In this document: one piece after another, positions 1 through 7,267 of the stretch | Layout of the letters: the number at the start of each line of letters is the position of its first letter | How positions within the stretch are numbered: the first letter of the stretch is position 1 | Origin: CBDATA01 sp965215615 | GTDB lineage: Bacteria; Acidobacteriota; Vicinamibacteria; Marinacidobacterales; Marinacidobacteraceae | Assembly (NCBI GenBank): GCA_965215615.1 | Contig: OZ244068.1 | Span: 1,984,001 to 2,048,000, forward strand | Reading direction: 5' to 3' | DNA length: 64,000 nt | Made by a program: the position numbers and the translations under genes | Notes under the pieces: model-generated | What the model saw: only the letters and a program-made list of their open reading frames with translations | Databases searched by the model: none | Told to the model about the DNA's origin: nothing

Positions 1-1
1 G

Positions 2-2605
2 GCCGAGGCGCTCCAGACCCGGTTCGACGGCCGGCTCGCGCTCGTGGCATCCGGGCAGTCGTCGCTCCAGGGCACGCCAGAGCTCCAGAAGCTCCGCGAC
101 CGCTTCCGCATCCAGGTCGAACTCACCGATGCCGATGTCGAGGTCGTGACCCGCAAGGTCCTGCTCGGCAAGAAACAGACGCACCTCCCCGAGATCGAAG
201 CGATGTTCGCGGCGAGCGAGGGAGAAGTTTCACGCCACCTGAAGGATGCGCGCATCGGATCCCGTACCGCAGACCGCGAGACCCGGACCGACGATTACCC
301 GCTGCTGGCACCACGTCGCCGGTTCTGGGAAGCCTGCCTGCGAGCCGTGGATCGAGGGGGCGGCAACGCGCAGTTGCGGTCGCAACTCCGGATCCTCCAC
401 GACTCGCTCGGGGCGATTGCCGACCAGCCGCTCGGGGTGGTCATCCCGGCGAGCGACCTCTTCCACCAGATGGTCGGGCTGTTTCTCGCGTCGGGTGAGC
501 TCCTGAACGAGGTCCACACCCGTATCCAGCGCCTCGGCCAGCAAACGGGCGACGGGCTCGGCCGGGATCTGGCCGCCCTCGCGTTCCTGATCGCCAAGCT
601 GCCCCGGCAAGCGGCGGTGGATGCCGGAGTGCGCGCTGATGCCGCGACCTTCGCCGATCTGCTGGTCGCGGACATCACTGCCGATTCCGCACCGTTCCGC
701 AAGCGGGTCGAAGAAACCCTCGAATCGCTCACGAACGCCGGCGAACTCATGCGCGTCGGCGACGAATACCGGATCCAGACCGCCGAGGGCGCGGAATGGG
801 ATCAGGATTTCCGTCGAAACGAGGCGCAACTCGGAAACGACGCGAGCCGTATCGGGGGAGAGCGAGGCCGGCTCTTCCGGGAGCTGGTGGAAGGCTTCGT
901 ATCGAAACTCCGCCTGCTCCACGGAGCGGCGAACGTGAAGCGGCACGCCGGACTCCACGCCGAACCAGGCCCTCCGAATGACCCGGATCGCGAGCGGCAA
1001 GTGATGGTCTGGCTTCGCGACGGGTGGGAGTGCTCCCCGAAGGACTGCGAGGCCGCGGCGCGCTCCGCCGGCTCCGACGATCCCGTCGTCCATGTCCACA
1101 TTCCCAAGGAGCGGGCTGACGAACTGGAGGGGCGGATCGTGGAGGCGCTCGCGGCCCGGCGCGTTCTCGAAGTTCGGGGGACACCCGCCTCGGGTTCCGG
1201 CCGCGACGCGCGGCGGTCGCTCCAGAGCCGGCTCGACCGGGCGGAAGCGGACCGCGGCACCATCCTCTCGGCACTGCTCCGAAGCGCCCGGGTGTTCGTC
1301 GGCGGCGGGGACGAGATCACCGGGAACGATCTGGCCGCCCGGATCCAGTCCGCTGTGGAACGGGGGCTGGCGCGGCTCTATCCGCGCTTCAGCGAGGGAG
1401 ACCACTCGCTCTGGAGGCAGGCGCTCGACCGGGCCCGACAAAACGGGGACAAGCCCTTCGAGCCCGTGGACTGGGATCGGGATCCGGTGGATCACCCGGT
1501 AGCGAAGGAGGTTTTGAGCCAGATCGGAACGAAGAGCACTCCCGGAAGCCAGATACAACGCAAGCTCGCCATGCCTCCGTTCGGCTGGCCGCAGGACGCG
1601 GTGGATGCGGCGCTGCTCTCCCTCCACGCGGCCGAGCACCTGCGGGCCAGACGCAACGGCGAGCCGGTCCTCCCGGGCAAGCTCACCCAGGCCCAGATCA
1701 AGACCACGGAGTTCGAACCGGAGCACATCGTCCTCACGGTCAAACAGAAGATCGCGCTCCGGGGGCTCTTCGGGAAGACCGGCGTAGAGGTTCCGGGCGG
1801 CAAGGAATCCGAAGGCGCGGGGCGCTACCTCGACGCGCTCCGAGCGCTGGCGGAACGCGTCGGCGGGGAAGCTCCCTTGCCGACGAAGCCGGTCTCGGCG
1901 CTCCTCGACGAGGCTTCCGGGAGCGCCGGCAACGCACAGTTGGAGCTCATCCACGAGAACCACGAGGAGTTCGAGAAACTCCGGCAACATTGGCAGGAGC
2001 GGGCGGATCGCCGCGACGCGAGGGAAAAGGCGTGGCAACTCACGGTGGCCTTCCACCGATACGCCGAGGGTCTCGACCCGCAGGAGGAGGTCGGCGAGGA
2101 ACTCGCGGCTGTCCGGAAAAACCGCAGCCTGCTTGAGCCTGCGGACCCACTGGCCGGAATCACCCCCCGACTGGCCCAGGCGCTCCGCGAGGAAGTCACG
2201 AAACTCCACGGCGAACTCGCCACCACCATCGAAAACGCGCTTCGGGAGCTCCGCAGCGACCCGCGCTGGAGCGCCCTCGATGCCTCCGAGCAGGAGCGGC
2301 TCTCCCAGGTCCACCGACTGATCCCACCGGCTGCTCTCGATCTCGGGACCGACGAGGCGCTTCGGCGAGCACTCGACGGGCGCTCCCTCGACGCGTGGCG
2401 CGCCGAAGTGGACGCGACGGCGGCCCGTCTGACGAGAGCGCTCGGCGATCTCCCGCAACTCGCAGAAGACGACGCATCCGCTCCCACTCCGGTCGCCCTC
2501 CCCCGGAGGACTCTCCGGGACGAAGCGGCCGTCCGCGAGTGGCTCGAAGACACCGGGAAGCGCCTGCTGGAGGCGGTCCGCAAAGGCCCGGTTCAACCGG
2601 AATGA
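2..2605 (+). CDS. brxC: BREX P-loop ATPase BrxC, 5'-truncated by the window edge
   Basis: This is the C-terminal part of BrxC, the large P-loop protein of BREX phage-defence systems. The frame is open from base 2 with no start codon, so the gene begins upstream; about 867 codons are present of the roughly 1200 usual for the family. The Walker A region is therefore outside the window. Recognition rests on the BrxC-like region near DYPLLAPRRRFWE (about 290-330), a long charged helical C-terminal half, and the gene order brxC-pglX-pglZ-brxL that follows. In BREX type 1, brxA and brxB normally precede brxC, which predicts them just upstream. BrxC is required for BREX defence; its biochemical role is not established by this sequence. 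The gene ends 134 bp before a small DUF2442 gene. Confidence 0.85.
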   Translation, partial: AEALQTRFDGRLALVASGQSSLQGTPELQKLRDRFRIQVELTDADVEVVTRKVLLGKKQTHLPEIEAMFAASEGEVSRHLKDARIGSRTADRETRTDDYPLLAPRRRFWEACLRAVDRGGGNAQLRSQLRILHDSLGAIADQPLGVVIPASDLFHQMVGLFLASGELLNEVHTRIQRLGQQTGDGLGRDLAALAFLIAKLPRQAAVDAGVRADAATFADLLVADITADSAPFRKRVEETLESLTNAGELMRVGDEYRIQTAEGAEWDQDFRRNEAQLGNDASRIGGERGRLFRELVEGFVSKLRLLHGAANVKRHAGLHAEPGPPNDPDRERQVMVWLRDGWECSPKDCEAAARSAGSDDPVVHVHIPKERADELEGRIVEALAARRVLEVRGTPASGSGRDARRSLQSRLDRAEADRGTILSALLRSARVFVGGGDEITGNDLAARIQSAVERGLARLYPRFSEGDHSLWRQALDRARQNGDKPFEPVDWDRDPVDHPVAKEVLSQIGTKSTPGSQIQRKLAMPPFGWPQDAVDAALLSLHAAEHLRARRNGEPVLPGKLTQAQIKTTEFEPEHIVLTVKQKIALRGLFGKTGVEVPGGKESEGAGRYLDALRALAERVGGEAPLPTKPVSALLDEASGSAGNAQLELIHENHEEFEKLRQHWQERADRRDAREKAWQLTVAFHRYAEGLDPQEEVGEELAAVRKNRSLLEPADPLAGITPRLAQALREEVTKLHGELATTIENALRELRSDPRWSALDASEQERLSQVHRLIPPAALDLGTDEALRRALDGRSLDAWRAEVDATAARLTRALGDLPQLAEDDASAPTPVALPRRTLRDEAAVREWLEDTGKRLLEAVRKGPVQPE

Positions 2606-2738
2606 CGGAGCGCGAGCCGACCCGCCGAAGCCCGGTAGAATCATCTCTCCCGCTCAGAAGTCAGCTCCGGGCAGCACCTCCGGCCGCGGATGTTCGGAGA
2701 ACCCTCGGAGATGGAGGCCGCACTCAGGAGAAACGATC

Positions 2739-3041
2739 ATGATTTCGGACGCAAACCCGGACCCTTTCCGCCCCATCGCCGTCGAAGCGCGGGACGGATA
2801 CCGCATCTGGCTGCGATACGCCGACGGGGTCGAAGGCGAAGTGGATCTCTCTCACCTGGTCGAAAAAGGAGTCTTCAAGGCGTGGCGTGACCGTGCTTTC
2901 TTCGAGCGCGTTCAGATCGGCGGCGGAAATGCCATCAGTTGGAACGACGAGCTGGACATATGCCCCGACTCGCTGTATCAGCGGCTTACCGGGAAGCTCC
3001 CGGAAGAGCTCTTGGAAGAAGTTGCGGAGGCGAAGAATTAG
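2739..3041 (+). CDS. DUF2442 domain protein inside the BREX operon
   Basis: A 100-residue protein of the DUF2442 family. The conserved pattern of an acidic beta-rich region (YADGVEGEVDLSHLV) followed by a short C-terminal segment with a tryptophan and an acidic patch (SWNDELDICPDSLY) fits the family. An AGGAG ribosome site lies 8-9 nt before the ATG. It is followed after 6 bp by a DUF4160 gene; the two families are often found side by side in bacterial genomes and have been considered toxin-antitoxin-like, but no activity can be read from the sequence. The pair sits between brxC and pglX, so it is probably co-transcribed with the defence genes. Function unknown. Confidence 0.8.
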   Translation: MISDANPDPFRPIAVEARDGYRIWLRYADGVEGEVDLSHLVEKGVFKAWRDRAFFERVQIGGGNAISWNDELDICPDSLYQRLTGKLPEELLEEVAEAKN

Positions 3042-3047
3042 CCACGC

Positions 3048-3290
3048 GTGCCCGAGGTGAGCCGCTTCCACGGCATCATCGTGCGGATCTTCTTCAACGA
3101 GCACGGCGCGCCCCACTTCCACGCCGAACACGGCGGACGCACGATCAAAATGGATATCCGTGGCCAGTTGCCACCACCCGTCCTGAACCTGCTCCTTCGT
3201 TGGGCCGCGCTCCATCAACAGGAGCTGCTCGCCGCCTGGGAGCGGGCGCAGCGGGGCGAGAATCCCGGGAAGATCGCGCCGCTCGACTGA
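3048..3290 (+). CDS. DUF4160 domain protein paired with DUF2442
   Basis: An 80-residue protein starting at GTG, 6 bp after the DUF2442 stop. The family signature is clear: an N-terminal GIIVRIFFNEHGAPHFHAEH stretch with clustered histidines, then a helix with a conserved tryptophan (LRWAALHQQELLAAW). Length is normal for DUF4160. The clustered histidines suggest metal or nucleic-acid contacts, but that is inference. Tight spacing on both sides (pglX starts 22 bp downstream) places it in the BREX operon. An accessory toxin-antitoxin role is possible; equally it may be a passenger. Confidence 0.8.
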   Translation: MPEVSRFHGIIVRIFFNEHGAPHFHAEHGGRTIKMDIRGQLPPPVLNLLLRWAALHQQELLAAWERAQRGENPGKIAPLD

Positions 3291-3312
3291 AGGAACCGAA
3301 GGAGAGATTTCC

Positions 3313-6300
3313 GTGAGCGACGCGCTGGATCGGGGGCTTCGGCAGAATCTCAAACGGACCGTCGAGGCAGCTCGGCGGGAGGCCGAATCGGGGGCGCGGG
3401 CTGCCCTCGGGGCGCTCGCAGTCGAGCGGACGCAGCCCGATCCCGGGATGGGGCCAGAAACGGTGGCACTCCGGGAGCATCTCCGCGCCCACGCCCGCGC
3501 GCTCGGCGACAAGGGGCTTCCCGGAGGAGGCCAGGAGATCACCCGGCTGGCGCACGAGGTCGCCTACGAGCACTGGCACCGGATGCTCTTCGCCCGCTTC
3601 CTCGCGGAGAACGGCCTGCTGATCGAACCGGACAGCGGAGTCGCGGTGACGCTCGACGAATGCCGGGAACTCGCCCACGAATCGGGTGAAGACCCGTGGG
3701 AACTCGCCGCCCGCTACGCCGAACGGATGCTGCCCCGGATCTTCCGGAGCGACGACCCCTCGCTTGAAGTGCGCCTCCCTCCGGAATCCCGTCAGGCGCT
3801 GGAAGCGCTCCTCGCCGGACTCCCGGCAGCGGTATTTCGAGCCGACGATTCCATCGGCTGGGCCTACCAGTTCTGGCAGGCGGAGAAGAAGGACGCGGTG
3901 AACCGGAGCGGCGTGAAGATCGGGGCCGACGAGCTGTCCGCGGTCACCCAGCTCTTCACCGAGCCCTACATGGTCCGCTTCCTGTTCGACAACACGGTCG
4001 GAGCGTGGCGGGCGGGCAAAATCCTCGCGAAACACCAGGAGCTCGCACAGGATGCGAAGGACGAGACGGAACTGCGGGAAGCCGTGCGCCTCGAAGCGGG
4101 CGGCGGGTACGACTTCGACTACCTGCGCTTCGTGCGCGACGGGGATTCCGGCCCGTGGCGGCCGGCGGCGGGGGACTTCTCGAAGTGGCCGCGCCGCGCG
4201 GCGGAAGTCCGGTTTCTCGATCCCTGCTGCGGCAGCGGCCACTTTCTGGTGGAGGGGTTCCGGCTTTTCGTCGCGCTGCGGATGGAGGAAGAGGAACTCG
4301 GAGTCGAAGAGGCGGTCCGGGCGGTTCTCCGCGACAACCTGCACGGGCTCGAACTCGACCCGCGCTGCACCCAGCTCGCGGCCTTCTCGGTAGCGCTCGC
4401 GGCGTGGAAGCTCGTCGGGAAAGTCTTCGAGCTACCGCCACTCCAGATCGCCTGCTCGGGTCTCGCCCCGCACGCCACGAAGGCGGAATGGCTCGAACTG
4501 GCGGTTCAGGAAGCCACGGAAGCACCACGGGAATCGGTCAAGACCACGCTGGCCGCGCTCCACGGCCTCTTTCAGGATGGGCCGACGCTCGGTTCGCTGC
4601 TGAACCCCCGGTGGGCGACCGGGACCGGTCTCTTCGCCAAGAACTACGAGGCCATCGAAGCACTCCTCGACCGGGTGCTCCGGGCGGTCGAAGGAGATCC
4701 AGAGCGACGGGAGCGAGCAGTCGCAGCCTCCGGGATGGCGCAAGCGACGCGGCTGCTCGCTGGAACCTACACGCTGGTCATCACCAACGTCCCCTACCTC
4801 TCGCGCGGCAAGCAGGATGACACGCTTCGCGGCTTTGCGGATACGAACCACCGGGCGGCGAAAGGAGACCTCGCGACGATGTTCGTGGACCGGGCTTTCC
4901 CGTGGCTCGGCGAATCCGGCGCGCAAGCGGTCGTCGTCCCGCAGAACTGGCTGTTCCTGACCATCTACCGCAAATTCCGCGAAGCGCTTCTCACCAACCG
5001 CCGCTGGCGACTGGTGGCCAAGCTCGGGCCTGGCGCGTTCGAGACCATCGGCGGACACGTCGTGAACGTCGCCCTCTCGATCCTCTCGGGTGACAGGCCG
5101 AACGAAGACGCGCAACTCGCGGGACTGGATGTCTCTGCCCCCCGCGGCCAGACCCCGATCCCAGCTACCGAGAAGGCCAAGCTGCTTCGCACAGAAGAAA
5201 TTCGCCTCCTGTCCCAGAAAGACCGACTTCGGGATCCGGAGGCCCGTATCACTTCATCGGCCCAAGCGGGATCGGTCCTCCTGTCATCATTCGGCGAGGG
5301 ACGCCAAGGGATCGCAACTGCCGACCATTCCTGTTTCGGGCGGAAATTCTGGGAATTTCCCGCGCTTTCGAAACCGTGGACACCACAACAGAGCACGGTG
5401 AAGAAAACGATCGACTTCGGAGGAAGAGAACATGTTGTTGAATGGGGAGAAGAAGGAGAAATCTACGAAGAGAGGCAAACCCACGTACGTGTACAGGGGG
5501 GGGGGATATGGAATAGACAAGGGGTCACCATTTCTCAGATGGGAGCGCTCCCGGCGACCCGTTACACCGGCGAAAAATTCGACTGCAACTGCGCCGCGCT
5601 GGGACCGCTGGCGGCCGACGTGCTTCCCGCCGTCTGGTGTTTCGTTTCTTCGCCCGAGTACTCCCGCGCCGTCCGGGAGCTCAATCAGGAACTGAAAGTC
5701 ACGAACGCGACGCTGGCCCAGGTCCCCTTCGACATCGAACGGTGGAAGCAGGTCGCCGCCGAGGAGTACCCGAACGGCCTCCCCGAGCCCTATTCCGACG
5801 ACCCCACCCAGTGGATCTTCCACGGCCACCCCTGCGGCAGCGTCATTTGGGATCCCGTGGCAAAACAGACCGCCGAGGGCCCCCTCCGCCACGACGCGAG
5901 CGTCCTCCAGGTCGCGGTCGCCCGGCTCTGCGGCTACCGCTGGCCCGCAGAACACGACCGGGAGATGCGCCTCGCTCCCGAGTCGCGCCGCTTCGTGGAG
6001 CGCTCGGGCGAACTCCTCCCGTTCGCCGACGCGGACGGCATCGTCCCCTTGCCCGCACTCCGCGGCGAGACCCCCGCCGCCGATCGGCTCCGCGAGCTGC
6101 TCGCCGCCGCCTACGGCTCCGCATGGTCCGCCACCGTTGAACAGGGGCTTCTTCGCGCTGCGGCCGGCGGGAAACCACCGGCGGAAAGCCTCGACCGCTG
6201 GCTTCGGGATTTCTTCTTCGCGGAGCACTGCTCGCTCTTCCATCACCGGCCGTTCGTCTGGCACATCTGGGACGGCCTCCCCGGCGGGTTCGCGGCGCTC

Positions 6301-6894
6301 GTCAACTACCACGAGCTCTCGGCTCCGGGCGGCGCGGGCCGGAAGACCCTCGAATCCCTCACCCACAGCTACCTCGGCGACTGGATTCAACGCCAGCGCG
6401 CCGAAATCCGGGAAGGTGTGACAGGGGCAGAGGCCCGCCTCGAAGCCGCCCTCGACCTCGCACTCCAGCTCGAACGGATCCTCGCCGGCGAAACGCCGCT
6501 CGACATATTCGTCCGCTGGAAGCCGCTCGCCGCGCAGCCGATCGGCTGGCATCCGGACCGCGACGACGGGGTCCGGGTGAACATCCGCCCGTTCCTCCGC
6601 GCCGAACTCCCCCGTGGGCGCAAGGGGGCCGGGGTTCTCCGCTCGAAGCCGAACGTCCATTGGAGAAAGGACCGGGGCAAGGAACCCCAGCACCTCGATC
6701 CAAAGCGGAGAGAGGAGGAGTACCGCCCCAGGGCGGAGTTCCCGTGGTTCTGGTCCTGCCCCGGCGACGGCAACGAAACCGAGCGGACCAACTTCCCCGG
6801 CGGCCGGAGCTTCGACGGGGCACGCTGGAACGACCTCCACTACTCCCGCGCCGCCAAAGAAGCCGCCCGGCGGTCAGAATCCGGGGATGCCTGA
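3313..6894 (+). CDS. pglX: BREX adenine-specific DNA methyltransferase PglX with a G10 tract
   Basis: A 1193-residue PglX-type methyltransferase, which in BREX methylates host DNA to mark self and is also needed for defence. It starts at GTG (SDALDRG...). The S-adenosylmethionine motif DPCCGSGHF begins at residue 303. The catalytic motif IV is TNVPYL at 491-496, where adenine methylases normally have NPPY, so the second position is Val. The C-terminal half (about 600-1193) resembles the PglX specificity region. A run of ten G at 5496-5505 (codons about 728-731) lies in a locally A-rich stretch. At ten G the frame is open; with eleven a TAG follows at 5514, and with nine the frame closes at 5695. 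The stop overlaps the start of the next gene. Confidence 0.9.
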   Translation: MSDALDRGLRQNLKRTVEAARREAESGARAALGALAVERTQPDPGMGPETVALREHLRAHARALGDKGLPGGGQEITRLAHEVAYEHWHRMLFARFLAENGLLIEPDSGVAVTLDECRELAHESGEDPWELAARYAERMLPRIFRSDDPSLEVRLPPESRQALEALLAGLPAAVFRADDSIGWAYQFWQAEKKDAVNRSGVKIGADELSAVTQLFTEPYMVRFLFDNTVGAWRAGKILAKHQELAQDAKDETELREAVRLEAGGGYDFDYLRFVRDGDSGPWRPAAGDFSKWPRRAAEVRFLDPCCGSGHFLVEGFRLFVALRMEEEELGVEEAVRAVLRDNLHGLELDPRCTQLAAFSVALAAWKLVGKVFELPPLQIACSGLAPHATKAEWLELAVQEATEAPRESVKTTLAALHGLFQDGPTLGSLLNPRWATGTGLFAKNYEAIEALLDRVLRAVEGDPERRERAVAASGMAQATRLLAGTYTLVITNVPYLSRGKQDDTLRGFADTNHRAAKGDLATMFVDRAFPWLGESGAQAVVVPQNWLFLTIYRKFREALLTNRRWRLVAKLGPGAFETIGGHVVNVALSILSGDRPNEDAQLAGLDVSAPRGQTPIPATEKAKLLRTEEIRLLSQKDRLRDPEARITSSAQAGSVLLSSFGEGRQGIATADHSCFGRKFWEFPALSKPWTPQQSTVKKTIDFGGREHVVEWGEEGEIYEERQTHVRVQGGGIWNRQGVTISQMGALPATRYTGEKFDCNCAALGPLAADVLPAVWCFVSSPEYSRAVRELNQELKVTNATLAQVPFDIERWKQVAAEEYPNGLPEPYSDDPTQWIFHGHPCGSVIWDPVAKQTAEGPLRHDASVLQVAVARLCGYRWPAEHDREMRLAPESRRFVERSGELLPFADADGIVPLPALRGETPAADRLRELLAAAYGSAWSATVEQGLLRAAAGGKPPAESLDRWLRDFFFAEHCSLFHHRPFVWHIWDGLPGGFAALVNYHELSAPGGAGRKTLESLTHSYLGDWIQRQRAEIREGVTGAEARLEAALDLALQLERILAGETPLDIFVRWKPLAAQPIGWHPDRDDGVRVNIRPFLRAELPRGRKGAGVLRSKPNVHWRKDRGKEPQHLDPKRREEEYRPRAEFPWFWSCPGDGNETERTNFPGGRSFDGARWNDLHYSRAAKEAARRSESGDA
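5496..5505 (+). repeat. Homopolymeric G10 tract inside pglX
   Basis: Ten consecutive G in the coding strand of pglX, the longest homopolymer noticed in the window. It encodes Gly-Gly-Gly in the current frame. The Streptomyces coelicolor Pgl system is known to phase-vary through a G tract in pglX, which makes this position a plausible slip-strand switch. Confidence 0.8.
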
Positions 6895-7267
6895 GTCCGC
6901 ACCCGAACTTCCCGACCGGATTCGGCTGGGAGAAGACACGACTCTCGAGCTCAAGGAGATCGTCTTCGCCGGCAAGCGGAATGCGCTGGCCGACGAAATG
7001 GCCGCTTTCGCCAACACTACCCGCAACGAAACCATCGTGAACCGGCTGCGAGCGATCCCGACTCCTCGCGATCTTCCGTGGATCCAGACGACGCGCAGCA
7101 CCTTCATGGACAAGCGCGGCGAGGGGGTCCCGATCATCCTCGACCGATCGGAGGCCCATTCCAGCCGGGCGCCGGAATACCGGATGATCGGCGAGTCGGA
7201 GCTGCTTCTGACGATCTTCGCCGCCGGACTGGACGAATCCGGCTACACGAGCGGCACGCCTGCGTGA
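6887..7267 (+). pseudogene. AlbA_2 / divergent-AAA ATP-binding protein, internally deleted
   Basis: A 126-codon frame starting at ATG 6887, overlapping the pglX stop. Residues 1-43 match the start of an AlbA_2 (Schlafen-like, divergent AAA_4) domain: LGEDTTLELKEIVF, then LADEMAAFANT. The text then jumps directly to what looks like the far C-terminal GHKL-type part of such proteins (RNETIVNRL..., RGEGVPIILDRS, GESELLLTIFAA). The middle, normally about 200 residues, is missing without breaking the frame. Full-length relatives of about 400 residues often sit in BREX loci between pglX and pglZ and are presumed regulators. The reading frame leads into pglZ (GTG at 7264 overlaps its TGA), so it may survive as a translationally coupled leader. 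The shortened product is probably not functional as an ATP-binding protein. Confidence 0.6.

Noticed and set aside
230..2644. Long open frame antisense to brxC (about 800 codons)
   Set aside because: High GC makes long antisense frames common; no family motif, and the plus-strand frame reads as BrxC.
5432..5695. Separate small gene overlapping the pglX G tract
   Set aside because: It is the alternative frame of pglX, meaningful only as the read-out if one G is lost.
7078..7263. Upstream ATG 7078 as the pglZ start
   Set aside because: The extra 62 residues are Arg/His/Pro-rich shadow of the preceding gene; GTG 7264 gives the family-like N-terminus.
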